A DNA stretch of 64,000 nt, taken from an uncultured Eubacterium sp. Its GTDB lineage: Bacteria; Bacillota; Clostridia; Lachnospirales; Lachnospiraceae. Within the stretch, counting starts at the first letter, position 1. Every line of letters begins with the position of its first letter. The translations under genes were made by a program, and so were the position numbers. Below are positions 1 to 8,782 of this stretch, piece by piece. The stretch covers positions 24,935-88,934 of the forward strand of contig CAJUIL010000014.1 of NCBI GenBank assembly GCA_910586225.1. Reading direction: 5' to 3'. The notes beneath the pieces were generated by a model, which was given only the letters and a program-made list of their open reading frames with translations, searched no databases and had not been told where the DNA came from.

Positions 1-2
1 AA

Positions 3-389
3 GCCAGCTTTACCCGTGCCCTGCGCAATTACGGCCTGACCTGTACCCAGTTTGACGTGCTTGCCTATCTTTTTTATCACACGGAAAGCCCAAATACGCT
101 TACTGGTATTTCCTCTTACTTTGGCGTCCGTCATACGAGTGTGATCCACGTACTGAAAATATTAGAAAAAAAGGGTATGATCTCCAAATGCGCATCTGCA
201 GATGCCCGCACAAAAACCATTTCGCTGACGCAGAACGGACAGCAGGTCGTTGCTAAGATCAACGAACGCTGCCCCGCACTGGATGGCATTGTCTTTGCAA
301 AGCTTTCCGAAACTCAGCTGCATCTTTTAGAGCAAATGCTTATGCAGATTCTTGAAAATCTGGAATCAGACGCCTTCCAAAATTTTTAA
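3..389 (+). CDS. MarR-family transcriptional regulator (5' end outside window)
   Basis: The reading frame is open from base 3, so the true start lies left of the window. A GTG at 57 is internal: the codons before it (ending NYGLTCTQFDVLAYL) are typical of helix 2 of MarR proteins. A winged-helix core follows, with the recognition-helix stretch VRHTSVIHVLKILEKKGMI and a wing around SADARTKTISLT. MarR proteins are dimeric DNA-binding repressors that often respond to small toxic molecules. The MATE exporter starts 22 bases downstream on the same strand, so this is probably its local regulator; that link is inferred from position. Confidence 0.88.
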   Translation, partial: ASFTRALRNYGLTCTQFDVLAYLFYHTESPNTLTGISSYFGVRHTSVIHVLKILEKKGMISKCASADARTKTISLTQNGQQVVAKINERCPALDGIVFAKLSETQLHLLEQMLMQILENLESDAFQNF

Positions 390-410
390 ATAACGAAAGG
401 AGAATTTCAT

Positions 411-1820
411 ATGAAAGACAAAACGACAGAAATATTCAGAGATGCTCCGGTACCAAAAGCAGTCATCAGCAATGTGATCCCATCAATCATCAGTATGATC
501 ATGGTGCTGGTTTATAATCTCGCTGACACCTTTTTTATCGGGCAGACAAAAAACGCTTATATGGTAGCTGCCGTTTCCGTTGCCACTCCAGCTTTTTTGC
601 TGTTTATGGCAATCGGTATGCTGTTTGGCATTGGCGGTACGTCCTTGATCTCCCGGACGCTGGGTGAAGGCAATGCACAAAAAGCCAAAAACGCTTCCTC
701 CTTTTGCTTTTGGACGGGACTTGGGATTGGAATTATTTCTATGGTCGCCGTCTTTTTTGCCGCTGTCCCGGTCAGTATGGCGGTCGGCGCCAGTGCGGAT
801 ACGGTTGGCTATGCTTCCCAATACCTTCGTATCGTCTCTACCGCCATCCCGTTTTTGATCATCAGCAACAGCTTTAGCAATATTATCCGCGCGGAGGGTA
901 ACGCGCAAGTAGCTATGATGGGTATGATCATCGGTAACCTCATCAATATTGTACTGGATCCGGTCATGATCCTGGGCTTTGGCTGGGATGTAGCGGGCGC
1001 CGCGATCGCAACTGTACTCGGCAATGTCTTTGCAGCCGTCTTTTACATCCGCCACCTGCTTTCCAAAAAAGCTATGCTTTCCATCCATCCAAGATATTTC
1101 CTTGCAGGAAACGGCATTGCTTCCGGCGTGCTTGCAATCGGCATTCCGGCATCGCTCAACAGCATTTTAATGAGCCTTTCCAATATCGTCGTCAACAATA
1201 TTATGGCAGGCTACGGGGATATGGCAGTTGCAGGACTCGGCGTCGCTATGAAGGTCAATATGATCGTCGTAATGCTCCTCATCGGGCTTGGAACCGGAAT
1301 CCAGCCAATCTTGGGCTATTGCTTCGGCGCCGGTAACCGCAAACGCTATCTGGACGTGCTGAAATTTTCACTGATCCTGGCGTTTGGATTGAGCGCTGTT
1401 ATGACAGTCATCTGCTACTGCGGCGCAGATCCGCTCGTCCATGCATTTTTAGAGGACGCGGACGCTTTTGCTTATGGGATGTCCTTTGCGCGCATTTACA
1501 TCTATTCCGGCCCGGTCATTGGCCTGATGTTTGTATTCATCAATGCCATCCAGTCCGCCGGCGCGGCAATTCCAGCGCTGATCCTATCGGTCAGCCGCCA
1601 AGGACTGATCTACCTGCCCGTTTTATTTTTATTCCGTCAGATTTTTCATTCCGCTACAATGCTGGCGGCTGCGCAGCCGATCACTGATTATCTGACGACG
1701 GCTCTTTCGGTCGTGCTCTTTGTTTTTACTTACCGGAAATATTTTCCGAAAGAGGCAGTAACAAAGCCTGTAAAGAACAGTATTTCGGACCAGCCTGAAA
1801 GAAGTCATGCTGTATCTTAA
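411..1820 (+). CDS. MATE family efflux transporter
   Basis: 469 aa, the usual length for a MATE (multidrug and toxic compound extrusion) protein with 12 membrane helices in two six-helix halves. The start ATG follows an AGGAG site six to eight bases upstream. Visible family features include the early PSIISMIMVLVYNLADTFFIGQ segment split across helix 1 and 2, and the second-half counterpart GIPASLNSILMSLSNIVVNN near residue 245. It likely exports cationic compounds using a Na+ or H+ gradient. The exact substrate cannot be read from sequence. It is probably co-transcribed with the MarR gene just upstream. Confidence 0.93.
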   Translation: MKDKTTEIFRDAPVPKAVISNVIPSIISMIMVLVYNLADTFFIGQTKNAYMVAAVSVATPAFLLFMAIGMLFGIGGTSLISRTLGEGNAQKAKNASSFCFWTGLGIGIISMVAVFFAAVPVSMAVGASADTVGYASQYLRIVSTAIPFLIISNSFSNIIRAEGNAQVAMMGMIIGNLINIVLDPVMILGFGWDVAGAAIATVLGNVFAAVFYIRHLLSKKAMLSIHPRYFLAGNGIASGVLAIGIPASLNSILMSLSNIVVNNIMAGYGDMAVAGLGVAMKVNMIVVMLLIGLGTGIQPILGYCFGAGNRKRYLDVLKFSLILAFGLSAVMTVICYCGADPLVHAFLEDADAFAYGMSFARIYIYSGPVIGLMFVFINAIQSAGAAIPALILSVSRQGLIYLPVLFLFRQIFHSATMLAAAQPITDYLTTALSVVLFVFTYRKYFPKEAVTKPVKNSISDQPERSHAVS

Positions 1821-1951
1821 ATGTTCAAATGCAAAGTTAAAATAGTTGAAAGGAAAAAGTCCTTCTGGTGTGGTTTTTTGTATAGATATGTAATATTTAT
1901 CTACAAAGATAAGAATGTGTTGGCAGAATGTTTGTCAGGACAGCCTAATAA

Positions 1952-1987
1952 ACAAGCGCAAAGGCTTTGATGTGGCTTTGCGCTTGT
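1952..1987 (-). terminator. Hairpin, possible terminator
   Basis: A perfect 12-bp inverted repeat (ACAAGCGCAAAG and its complement) with a 12-base loop. On the minus strand it is followed by a short T-rich stretch (TTTATT), so it could end transcription of the decayed gene at 2010-2311. On the plus strand no T-run follows. Confidence 0.45.
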
Positions 1988-2009
1988 CGTGTGTACTTTA
2001 TAGGGTACA

Positions 2010-2311
2010 TTATAAATATTCACTAACATCTTTTTCAGTGAGGCAGTATTTTTGCATGATCAGTGTTTTGATCTCATCATTTCCGCGTCCAAAGTCCCGC
2101 AGTATATCTACCGCACCTCGAATACCTTTTTCCATGCCGCTTTTTATACCTTTTTCTAGAGCGTTTTGTTCTCTTAAAATAACCGTGTTCTTTAAAATAG
2201 CTGAACAGACCGGCTGGCTTTGTATCACGGACAAGTGTTATGGTTATGTCGTTTTCCGCGATCGCATCTACCGTTTTGCCATAGGATTTATACTTCCTCC
2301 CGCGTCACCAT
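2010..2311 (-). pseudogene. Decayed gene with coiled-coil C-terminus (unknown family)
   Basis: A 74-codon open frame (2010-2234) ends in a charged helical tail, GIKSGMEKGIRGAVDILRDF then a C-terminal LTEKDVSEYL. Such tails are common at the ends of Rpn/PD-(D/E)XK-type and related Clostridia proteins. Upstream, continuous protein-like sequence exists only in other frames: an ATG at 2311 gives MVTREEV and a stop, and a shifted frame reads YGKTVDAIAENDITITLV. At least two frameshifts are therefore needed to join the pieces. I read it as a broken gene. The family of the N-terminal piece is not recognised. Confidence 0.5.
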
Positions 2312-2335
2312 TTCTAGTGTACTAAGCACAGCCTC

Positions 2336-2857
2336 TCAAACGCTTTTCTGCGCATACCGCTGCGCCATCTGCAAAATAGAGATCAGCGGAACGATCAAAA
2401 TTCCGCAGAAAAAATTACTGACCCCATGTAAAAAATCCCACGGCAGCCCAGCGGCGATCCACGCCAGCATCCCTTCAAAGCTTAATCCAAACATCACCGC
2501 CTGCACTGGGGCATACAAGGTGCCGAACAAAAAGCCATGCGCCGCGCATACCGACATATATACAACCGGACGTATAATCGCCGGCATTTTTCTTGGCAGC
2601 AGCATAACCGCGCCCCACAGTACGGTCCATACGTACAAGTAAGGCACCCACCACGCCGAAAAGCCAGAAAACATCCCGTTGAGCAGCACATAAATATAAA
2701 TCGGATACAGTGCCTTTTTCCGGTAAACTACCGTAAATGCAATCGTAAAAACACCCAGCAAATGGATATTTGGTGCAAATTCCATAATGATCTTAGAAGC
2801 ATACATAACCGCCCCAAGCATCGCAAAGCTGGTAATCTCTTTCGTGGTCAGCTTCAT
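2336..2857 (-). CDS. ECF transporter S component, probably for cobalamin or a related corrinoid
   Basis: 173 aa with about six hydrophobic segments and the N-terminal pattern TTKEITSFAMLGAVMYASKI that is common in energy-coupling-factor substrate-binding (S) components. S components bind a vitamin in the membrane and use a shared EcfA/A'/T module, which is not in this window. The start overlaps the stop of the upstream lipoprotein gene by four bases (ATGA), so the two are translationally coupled. The cobalamin-type riboswitch upstream of the pair makes vitamin B12 or a corrinoid precursor the best substrate guess; this is inference from context. Confidence 0.75.
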   Translation of the reverse strand: MKLTTKEITSFAMLGAVMYASKIIMEFAPNIHLLGVFTIAFTVVYRKKALYPIYIYVLLNGMFSGFSAWWVPYLYVWTVLWGAVMLLPRKMPAIIRPVVYMSVCAAHGFLFGTLYAPVQAVMFGLSFEGMLAWIAAGLPWDFLHGVSNFFCGILIVPLISILQMAQRYAQKSV

Positions 2858-3483
2858 GCTTTTTCCAGTTTCATAGCATAACTGTCGCCTTCTGTAATAT
2901 CTGTAGCATCTACACCCGACTGCGCATATTCGTCATTGATATAAAATGCCCAGTACATACCGTCCTTCTCATAGTCAGCCGTAATACCATTGACCGTCTT
3001 TACAAACAAGCCGTATTCGCTCTCTTCTCCTTCAATGATCCCAAGCTCCTCCAAGGCTTCTCCAACGGTCTTTTTATCCGTATGGATCTCCATCCTTGTT
3101 TCTTCTCCGTCTTTATCTACAACTGTGAACAAAAACTGGGCGCTTCCTTCCCCATATACACCTGCCTGCTCTCCGTCTGCGCCGCTCTGAGCGTCTCCAT
3201 CTGTCTGTGCCCCGCCTGCGTCACTCTGAGCATCTACATCTGTGTCATTCTGGGCATCCCCGTCTGCGCCGCTCTGAGCGTCTCCGTCTGTCTGCGCCCC
3301 GCTTGTATCCGCCTGCGTCTGCGTTCCGCCTGCTTCCTTATCTGCGCCTTCCTCGGTCTGCGCATCCGGCGAATCCTTTTTTGCAGTACTGCCATTACAA
3401 CCAGTTGTAAACAGTGCCATAGCCACAGTCAGCACGATACAAAGGATGCATGACAGGAATTTCTGATCCTGCTTTTTCCTCAT
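2854..3483 (-). CDS. DUF4430-domain lipoprotein, putative corrinoid-binding protein
   Basis: 209 aa. A lipoprotein signal peptide ends in the lipobox FTTGC near residue 29. Next comes a low-complexity linker (about residues 38-108) rich in Ala, Gln, Asp and Gly with repeated DAQSGADG-like units. The C-terminal domain (about 112-209) carries the pattern VKTVNGITADYEKDGMYWAF that marks DUF4430, a fold related to the beta domain of transcobalamin and intrinsic factor. It probably captures a corrinoid at the outer face of the membrane and passes it to the overlapping ECF S component. An RBS (GGAGAT) precedes the ATG. The linker is also GC-rich and repetitive at DNA level. Confidence 0.82.
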   Translation of the reverse strand: MRKKQDQKFLSCILCIVLTVAMALFTTGCNGSTAKKDSPDAQTEEGADKEAGGTQTQADTSGAQTDGDAQSGADGDAQNDTDVDAQSDAGGAQTDGDAQSGADGEQAGVYGEGSAQFLFTVVDKDGEETRMEIHTDKKTVGEALEELGIIEGEESEYGLFVKTVNGITADYEKDGMYWAFYINDEYAQSGVDATDITEGDSYAMKLEKA

Positions 3484-3539
3484 ATTCGTATCTCCTTTGT
3501 TTTTTTATTTTCCTCCCTCAACCGGCGCCCGCGGTTCTT

Positions 3540-3750
3540 TGCAGAGGTTTCGGCCTGTACGGATATTCCGGCTCGGCAAGCCGCTGTCCAGCCTTCTCAG
3601 ATCTCGTCCAATGGCATACTTCCAAATTGTGGCATTTGGTCAGGTCAGCGGCATCCTGCATCCGATCGGATGCACCAGTGCCTTACGGCGACGGGCTCGC
3701 ACAGGATTCACACCTGTTTCCCCGTTCAGTCCGGTATTTATCATAACCAT
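3540..3750 (-). promoter_or_regulatory. Cobalamin riboswitch
   Basis: Read on the minus strand, this leader holds the core blocks of the B12 aptamer in order: GGGGAAACAGGTGTGAATCC, then TGTGCGAGCCCGTCGCCGTAA, and further on an AAGGCTGGACAGC block and a closing segment. These match the conserved B12-box and three-way-junction elements in sequence and order. It ends about 50 bases before the start of the DUF4430 lipoprotein gene, so it should shut the lipoprotein/ECF unit down when cobalamin is plentiful. A short inverted repeat (AACCG...CGGTT) near 3521-3537 could be part of the expression platform. Ends are approximate. Confidence 0.85.
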
Positions 3751-3787
3751 TTACCGCATTCCCGTCAACTGAAAAATTGCAAAAAAA

Positions 3788-3832
3788 TCTGCCGCACTGG
3801 GAATGTCAGAACAAACATCCCGATGCGGCAGA
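3788..3832 (-). terminator. Rho-independent terminator of ptsH
   Basis: Long hairpin (TCTGCCGCA with its complement, extended by partly paired bases) lying about 40 bases after the HPr stop codon and followed on the minus strand by seven T residues. Confidence 0.85.
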
Positions 3833-3872
3833 CGATCTCATAGAAAAGGCAAGCCTGTCCGAACCGTGCCTC

Positions 3873-4130
3873 TTATAAATTTTCCTGGAAGAATTTTTCC
3901 ATTTCTGCTGCTGCAGCGTCCTCGTCATCACCTTCTACAGAAATCGTAACCTCTGTGCCTTTTTTGATGCCCATGCTCATAATCGCCATCAGCTTTGTAG
4001 CTTCTGCGTTTTTACCACCTGCGCTGATCGTAATCTTAGACGCGTATTTTTTAGCCTCTTTTACCAAAATTCCTGCTGGTCTTGCATGAACACCCTGCTC
4101 GTCAGTAATTACGTAATTAAATGATTTCAT
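3873..4130 (-). CDS. ptsH: Phosphocarrier protein HPr
   Basis: 85 aa, the normal HPr length. HPr carries phosphate from enzyme I to the sugar-specific EII proteins of the phosphotransferase system. The active-site motif EQGVHARPAG places His15 correctly. I chose the ATG at 4130 because an AAGGAGG site lies just upstream; an in-frame start at 4166 would add 12 unrelated residues. At the place of the usual regulatory Ser46 the sequence reads ATKLMAIMSMG, giving Lys at 46, although Ser52 is kept. HPr kinase control through Ser46 therefore appears to be absent in this copy. It stands alone, not in a pts operon. Confidence 0.93.
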   Translation of the reverse strand: MKSFNYVITDEQGVHARPAGILVKEAKKYASKITISAGGKNAEATKLMAIMSMGIKKGTEVTISVEGDDEDAAAAEMEKFFQENL

Positions 4131-4574
4131 AAATGTTTTCCTCCTTAATTTTACAGCTTTGCACATTTTACATAAAGCGCTTTACTGCGCCAGACAAATC
4201 AAAGCGCCTGTTACAGCACCTTTCTGTCAAGACATAAAAAAACTGCATCATACTCATTAACAACTACCACAACCGTTTATTGTGTTTCTGTGAGTACAAT
4301 CCAGCTTTGCCTACTTAAAGTCACAACCTGGTATGTGCTTTCCTGTTTTCTATATACAGATTTTACTATAAAATAATTTTACTGTCCATCCCCCAATTTT
4401 ATTTTGTTGTATTTATCCAAATATACCACTACTTTTTTATATACTTTTCACAATAACCAGTCCGTCACCCGGTTGGACATAACCATGCGAACGGGTGCAA
4501 TCTCCTATTCTATTTTTGCTCCGCTCATGTTATACTGAAAGCACAACACATCACAGGCAAGGAGGGATTGTGAC
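4131..4574. other. Intergenic region between divergent ptsH and feoA
   Basis: About 440 bases of AT-rich DNA that must hold the divergent promoters of ptsH and feoAB. A TATACT element near 4530 is a candidate -10 for feoA, but no convincing -35 was found. The feoA RBS (AAGGAGGGA) is at the right end. No gene or clear regulator site was recognised. Confidence 0.5.
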
Positions 4575-4799
4575 ATGGTTTTAAAGGATGTGGATGCGGG
4601 ACAAAGCTGCGTCGTAGAACATATGGAGCTTCCGCCTCAGATGGAACGTCGTCTGGAGGCGCTTGGAATGACTAGAGAATCTGTAATCACCGTCTTAAAC
4701 CGCAAGGGAAAGGGCATTATGATCATCAAGCTGCGCGGTACCCGGTTTGCACTGGGCTATAACATGACAAAAAACATAACGGTACGTGAAGTGAGGTGA
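4575..4799 (+). CDS. feoA: Ferrous iron transport protein A
   Basis: 74 aa with the SH3-like FeoA fold. The pattern MERRLEALGMTRESVITVLN followed by IIKLRGTRFALGYNMTKNI is characteristic. FeoA is a small cytoplasmic protein thought to regulate or activate FeoB. It has a strong RBS and overlaps or abuts feoB, so the two are one operon. Confidence 0.95.
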   Translation: MVLKDVDAGQSCVVEHMELPPQMERRLEALGMTRESVITVLNRKGKGIMIIKLRGTRFALGYNMTKNITVREVR

Positions 4800-4804
4800 A
4801 CAAC

Positions 4805-6844
4805 TTGAAAGAAAATTTAACGATCGGATTTATCGGCAATCCGAACTGCGGAAAGACGACACTTTTTAATGCCTATACCGGAGCCAATCTAAAGGTCGCC
4901 AACTGGCCCGGCGTTACGGTCGAAAAGGTCGAAAGCGCCATCCGCGACCACGATCTGAATATCCGGCTTGTAGACCTGCCCGGAACCTATAGTCTGACCT
5001 CCTATACAATGGAAGAAACGGTATCCCGGCAATTTATCTTAAGCGATGAGGTAGATGTTGTCATTAATGTTGCCGACGCTTCCTCGCTGGAACGCAATCT
5101 ATATCTGACGCTCCAGATTTTAGAGCTTGGCAAGCCAGTCGTCCTGGCCTTAAATATGATGGATATCGTTGAAAAGCGCGGTATGGAGATCGACCTGCAC
5201 CGTCTGCCGGAAATGCTTGGCATCCCGGTCATTCCGGTATCCGCCAGAAAACGTACGGGCTTGGATTCCCTGCTGCACGCCGCAGCTCATCATAAAGGCC
5301 AGGCGGATCCAGACAGCCTGATCCACCATCATAAGGACGCCGGACATCACGCCCATGACCACCATGCGGAATTTGCTATGGTCTATTCCGACTCTATCGA
5401 GGATAAAATAGACCAGCTGATCAGCGCGCTGCACAAAAAATACCCGGATCTTACCAACTGCCGCTGGCACGCCATCAAGCTGCTGGAACACGACAGCGAA
5501 GTTAGCGAAAAATATCCGGTCGACCTGCCGGGGGTTTTGGATCACAATTACGAATCGCAGATCATTAATGAAAAATATGATTTTATCGAAGAAATTATCG
5601 ACGAGGTGCTGCTCCATAAAAAACGGCAGGACCAATTTACCGAACGGGTAGACCAAGTGCTGACACACCGTATTTTTGGTATCCCGGTATTCCTCGGCAT
5701 TATGGCGGTTGTATTTTTTCTGACCTTTGCCGTCGGAGACTGGATCAAGGGCTATTTTGAAACCGCGATCGATGGGATCTCAAGTATGACCGTAAGCGGA
5801 CTTCGCGCGATGCATACCCATACCGTAGTGGAATCGCTCGTTGTGGAAGGTATAATTGGAGGCGTCGGCACCATCATCACCTTCCTGCCCAATATTTTTA
5901 TCCTGTTCCTGGCGCTTGCTTTTCTGGAGGACAGCGGCTATATGGCGCGTGTCGCCTATATTATGGAAGGACTGATGAGCCGGATGGGGCTTTCGGGCAA
6001 AGCGTTTATCCCGATGCTGCTTGGCTTTGGCTGCACAGTTCCGGCAATTATGGCTTCACGGGCACTGGAAAGCAAAAGAGACCGCTACAAGGTCATGCTT
6101 GTCACTCCGTTTATGAGCTGCAACGCCCGTCTGACCATTTACATACTGTTTGCGGAAATGTTTTTTGGCAGCTATGCGATGCTTGCAGCCTACTCTATGT
6201 ATCTGATCGGCATCGTCGTCGCTGTGCTCGTTTCGTTCGTCCTGCATCTGCTGGACCGAAAAAAAAGCGCAAACTATCTGCTGATCGAGCTGCCGGAATA
6301 TAAAATGCCGGACGTGCGCACGGTCGGCATTTACGTGTGGGATAAAGTAAAAGACTATCTTACAAAAGCAGGCACAACCATATTCCTTGCGACACTGATC
6401 ATCTGGCTTCTTTTGAACTTTGGGCCGCACGGATATGCCCCGGATATGTCCGAGGGCTTCGGCGCAATGATCGGAAAATGGCTGGTCCCTGTCTTTGCTC
6501 CTGTCGGCCTTGGCTTTTGGCAGATCGCTGTCGCGCTGATCGCTGGTATATCCGCCAAGGAGGTCGTTGTATCCAGCTGCGCGGTATTGTTCGGTATTGT
6601 GAATGCAAACTCCGCGTCTGGAATGGCTGCGTTTTCCGAAGTATTGCGTCAAATCGGCTTTGGGCCGTTAAACGCCTTCTGCCTCATGGTATTCTGCCTT
6701 TTGTATGTTCCATGCGCGGCGACATTGGCTACGATCCAAAAAGAATCCGACAGCTGGAGCTGGACCGCATTTGTCACGCTGTTCCAGCTTGCCGTAGCCT
6801 GGGCGGTTACATTTCTCGTATACCGGATCGGACTGCTGCTTTAG
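4805..6844 (+). CDS. feoB: Ferrous iron transporter B
   Basis: About 680 aa. The N-terminal G domain shows G1 GNPNCGKTT, G3 DLPGT near residue 60 and G4 NMMD near residue 120; it is followed by a helical spacer and about eight membrane helices with two gate repeats. FeoB imports Fe2+ under anaerobic conditions. A His-rich insert (HHHKDAGHHAHDHH, about residues 175-190) sits between the G domain and the membrane part and may bind metal. The start is either GTG at 4796, overlapping the feoA stop, or TTG at 4805. I prefer the TTG because GAGGTGA lies five bases before it. Confidence 0.95.
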   Translation: MKENLTIGFIGNPNCGKTTLFNAYTGANLKVANWPGVTVEKVESAIRDHDLNIRLVDLPGTYSLTSYTMEETVSRQFILSDEVDVVINVADASSLERNLYLTLQILELGKPVVLALNMMDIVEKRGMEIDLHRLPEMLGIPVIPVSARKRTGLDSLLHAAAHHKGQADPDSLIHHHKDAGHHAHDHHAEFAMVYSDSIEDKIDQLISALHKKYPDLTNCRWHAIKLLEHDSEVSEKYPVDLPGVLDHNYESQIINEKYDFIEEIIDEVLLHKKRQDQFTERVDQVLTHRIFGIPVFLGIMAVVFFLTFAVGDWIKGYFETAIDGISSMTVSGLRAMHTHTVVESLVVEGIIGGVGTIITFLPNIFILFLALAFLEDSGYMARVAYIMEGLMSRMGLSGKAFIPMLLGFGCTVPAIMASRALESKRDRYKVMLVTPFMSCNARLTIYILFAEMFFGSYAMLAAYSMYLIGIVVAVLVSFVLHLLDRKKSANYLLIELPEYKMPDVRTVGIYVWDKVKDYLTKAGTTIFLATLIIWLLLNFGPHGYAPDMSEGFGAMIGKWLVPVFAPVGLGFWQIAVALIAGISAKEVVVSSCAVLFGIVNANSASGMAAFSEVLRQIGFGPLNAFCLMVFCLLYVPCAATLATIQKESDSWSWTAFVTLFQLAVAWAVTFLVYRIGLLL

Positions 6845-6858
6845 CCAAAAATTACGTT

Positions 6859-6887
6859 CCGGCGCTTCCCCTTTCGGAAAGCGCCGG
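6859..6887. terminator. Terminator between convergent feoB and ABC permease
   Basis: Perfect 9-bp stem (CCGGCGCTT and complement) with an 11-base loop. It lies 15 bases after the feoB stop; a T-run at 6902-6910 follows on the plus strand. It may serve both convergent units. Confidence 0.75.
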
Positions 6888-6894
6888 ATTTCCT

Positions 6895-7542
6895 TTAAAA
6901 TTGTTTTTTTTGCATAGCGGCAACAGAGATCTGATAAGAAATTCCCAACGACACTGCCAGCAATACCCCGATGTATACAAACACCTCTGTCTGCCCCAAC
7001 CCCTGCAGCCATCCGAGCAGATCCACGGAAAATATTTCCGCAGCCTTCTTGCACAGATACCCTATCGCCAATATACAGCCGGAAATCATAAACAATACGA
7101 TCCTGCCCTTCTCTGAGCCAAATTTCAGCTGCACTGGTATCAAAATCGTAATCATAAGAATTGCCACAGCTAACGAGCTGAACAGCCCCGTCAGAAAAAC
7201 CTGCAAACTGTAAGGCGCCGACTTTGCAATGATAATCGCCATAGCGGCTAAGTTTCCTAAAAATGAAGTGCTTCCTGCCATTAAAAAACTAAATGTATAT
7301 TTCTCCAGCACATATTTTTTCCGGCTGATCGGAAGCGTAAACAAAAATCCCATCCCGTTATCCATTTCATCATAGCTGATCGTACTCGTCACAAGCAGCG
7401 ACAGCATCGCTGTTGCATACGTCACAACATTTTCCACGTTTTGCCCTTTGATCAAAAAAGCAAAACATATTCCCAAAACTATAAAAATAACATTTTTCTG
7501 CGTCAGAATAATCTTCCAGTCCTTGATCAACAATCCCTTCAT
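6895..7542 (-). CDS. ABC-2 type transporter permease
   Basis: 215 aa with six hydrophobic segments. The start MKGLLIKDWKIIL and the cytoplasmic motif LFTLPISRKKYVLEKY are typical of ABC-2 permeases in GntR-YtrA type operons. It pairs with the ATPase immediately upstream, whose stop codon overlaps this start by four bases. Such systems are often induced by cell-envelope-active peptides, but the substrate here is unknown. Confidence 0.88.
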   Translation of the reverse strand: MKGLLIKDWKIILTQKNVIFIVLGICFAFLIKGQNVENVVTYATAMLSLLVTSTISYDEMDNGMGFLFTLPISRKKYVLEKYTFSFLMAGSTSFLGNLAAMAIIIAKSAPYSLQVFLTGLFSSLAVAILMITILIPVQLKFGSEKGRIVLFMISGCILAIGYLCKKAAEIFSVDLLGWLQGLGQTEVFVYIGVLLAVSLGISYQISVAAMQKKQF

Positions 7543-8387
7543 ATGCCATTCCCCCGTATTATCATAAACATTAACTCGTCAATCGTTCCCTTTTCCACAA
7601 CTACCTGCGGATAGTTTTCCACATAAAACTGCTTCTGGTCTGTCAGACAGCTCACTCCAAATGCTTCTTTTTTGATGCGCAGAATATATTTTTTATCCAT
7701 GTCTTGGTATTGTTCCTTCGTCATTTTCAACAGTGCGTAATTTCCAAGCAGCACATCCGTATCTTCGTGCAGGACAATTTTACCATCGTCTATCATATAA
7801 AGATCATCGCAGAACCCTTCCAGATCGCTTGAAATATGAGAGCTGACCAAAACCGCGCGCTGCTCATGCTCCATATATTCCCGCAGCAGATCCAGCAGTT
7901 CATCTCTGGCCACCACGTCCAGCCCAGCCGTCGGCTCATCTAAAATAAGCAGTCTCGCTTCATGTGAAATCGCGGCAAGCACTTGCAGCTTTTGCTTCAT
8001 CCCAGTGGAAAATTCCTTGATCCGCTGGTCGATCGGCAAATCAAAGCGTCTGCATTTCTTTAAAAATCCTTCCCGGTCAAAGCGATGATACATCCTTGCA
8101 AGCACCGGAACAAAATCCGCGATCGTCAAATATCCATTAAAGCCGGAATCTGCAAGCACAACCCCAAGATCCTCTTTATCCAGATCTCCCAGCTCACAAA
8201 CAGGCTTTCCAAATATCTCGATCCTGCCGCTGTCCGCAGACACTAGGCCCAAAATCATTTTAAAGGTCGTACTCTTTCCGGCTCCGTTTTTCCCGATCAG
8301 ACCCGTTACGCATCCCTGCGGCACCTGCAGCGAACAATCCAGCGCAAAATCTTTATAGCGTTTTTTTACATGATCCAGTTTCAGCAT
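7539..8387 (-). CDS. ABC transporter ATP-binding protein
   Basis: 282 aa. Walker A is GKNGAGKST (about residues 32-40), the signature is the variant FSTGMKQ (126-132) and Walker B is LLILDEP (146-152), followed by the switch region SSH. It powers the ABC-2 permease encoded directly downstream. The gene lies three bases after the GntR regulator stop, giving a three-gene operon. Confidence 0.93.
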   Translation of the reverse strand: MLKLDHVKKRYKDFALDCSLQVPQGCVTGLIGKNGAGKSTTFKMILGLVSADSGRIEIFGKPVCELGDLDKEDLGVVLADSGFNGYLTIADFVPVLARMYHRFDREGFLKKCRRFDLPIDQRIKEFSTGMKQKLQVLAAISHEARLLILDEPTAGLDVVARDELLDLLREYMEHEQRAVLVSSHISSDLEGFCDDLYMIDDGKIVLHEDTDVLLGNYALLKMTKEQYQDMDKKYILRIKKEAFGVSCLTDQKQFYVENYPQVVVEKGTIDELMFMIIRGNGI

Positions 8388-8390
8388 CTT

Positions 8391-8762
8391 TCATTCCTCC
8401 AGTACAATTTGAAATAACTCTAAAAGCTCCTCCTGACTCATCCCACAGCTTTTTCCTTTACGAACTGCCATATCCATATCGGCTTCTACTTCCTTCTTTT
8501 TTTCCTCCAGCATCAAAGCCTGACTTGCCAGTGTGACAAAGCTGCCTTTCCCATGCACCGTCACGACAAACCCTTCCGCCTCCAACGCATCATATGCTTT
8601 CTTTACGGTCAGAGCGCTAACCTTTAGCTCCTTTGCCAAGGCCCGGACAGACGGGAGCATAACCTCTTCCTTTAATTCTCCGTTCATGATCTTAGCCTTG
8701 ATCTGCGCCACAATTTGTTCATAGATCGGCTGCATCGAAGAATTATTGATGATGATATTCAT
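8391..8762 (-). CDS. GntR family regulator, YtrA subfamily
   Basis: 123 aa: an N-terminal winged helix (PIYEQIVAQIKAKIMNGEL to about residue 75, with LAKELKVSALTVKKAYDALE as the recognition part) and a short helical tail for dimerisation. This short form defines the YtrA subfamily, which represses its own ABC transporter operon. Here it is the first gene of that operon, and an operator-like dyad lies directly upstream. Confidence 0.92.
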   Translation of the reverse strand: MNIIINNSSMQPIYEQIVAQIKAKIMNGELKEEVMLPSVRALAKELKVSALTVKKAYDALEAEGFVVTVHGKGSFVTLASQALMLEEKKKEVEADMDMAVRKGKSCGMSQEELLELFQIVLEE

Positions 8763-8782
8763 GGATTCCCTCCTTCCAATAT

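Noticed and set aside
483..1088. Long antisense frame within the MATE gene
   Set aside because: Shadow of the MATE coding frame with a charge-rich, non-protein-like composition.
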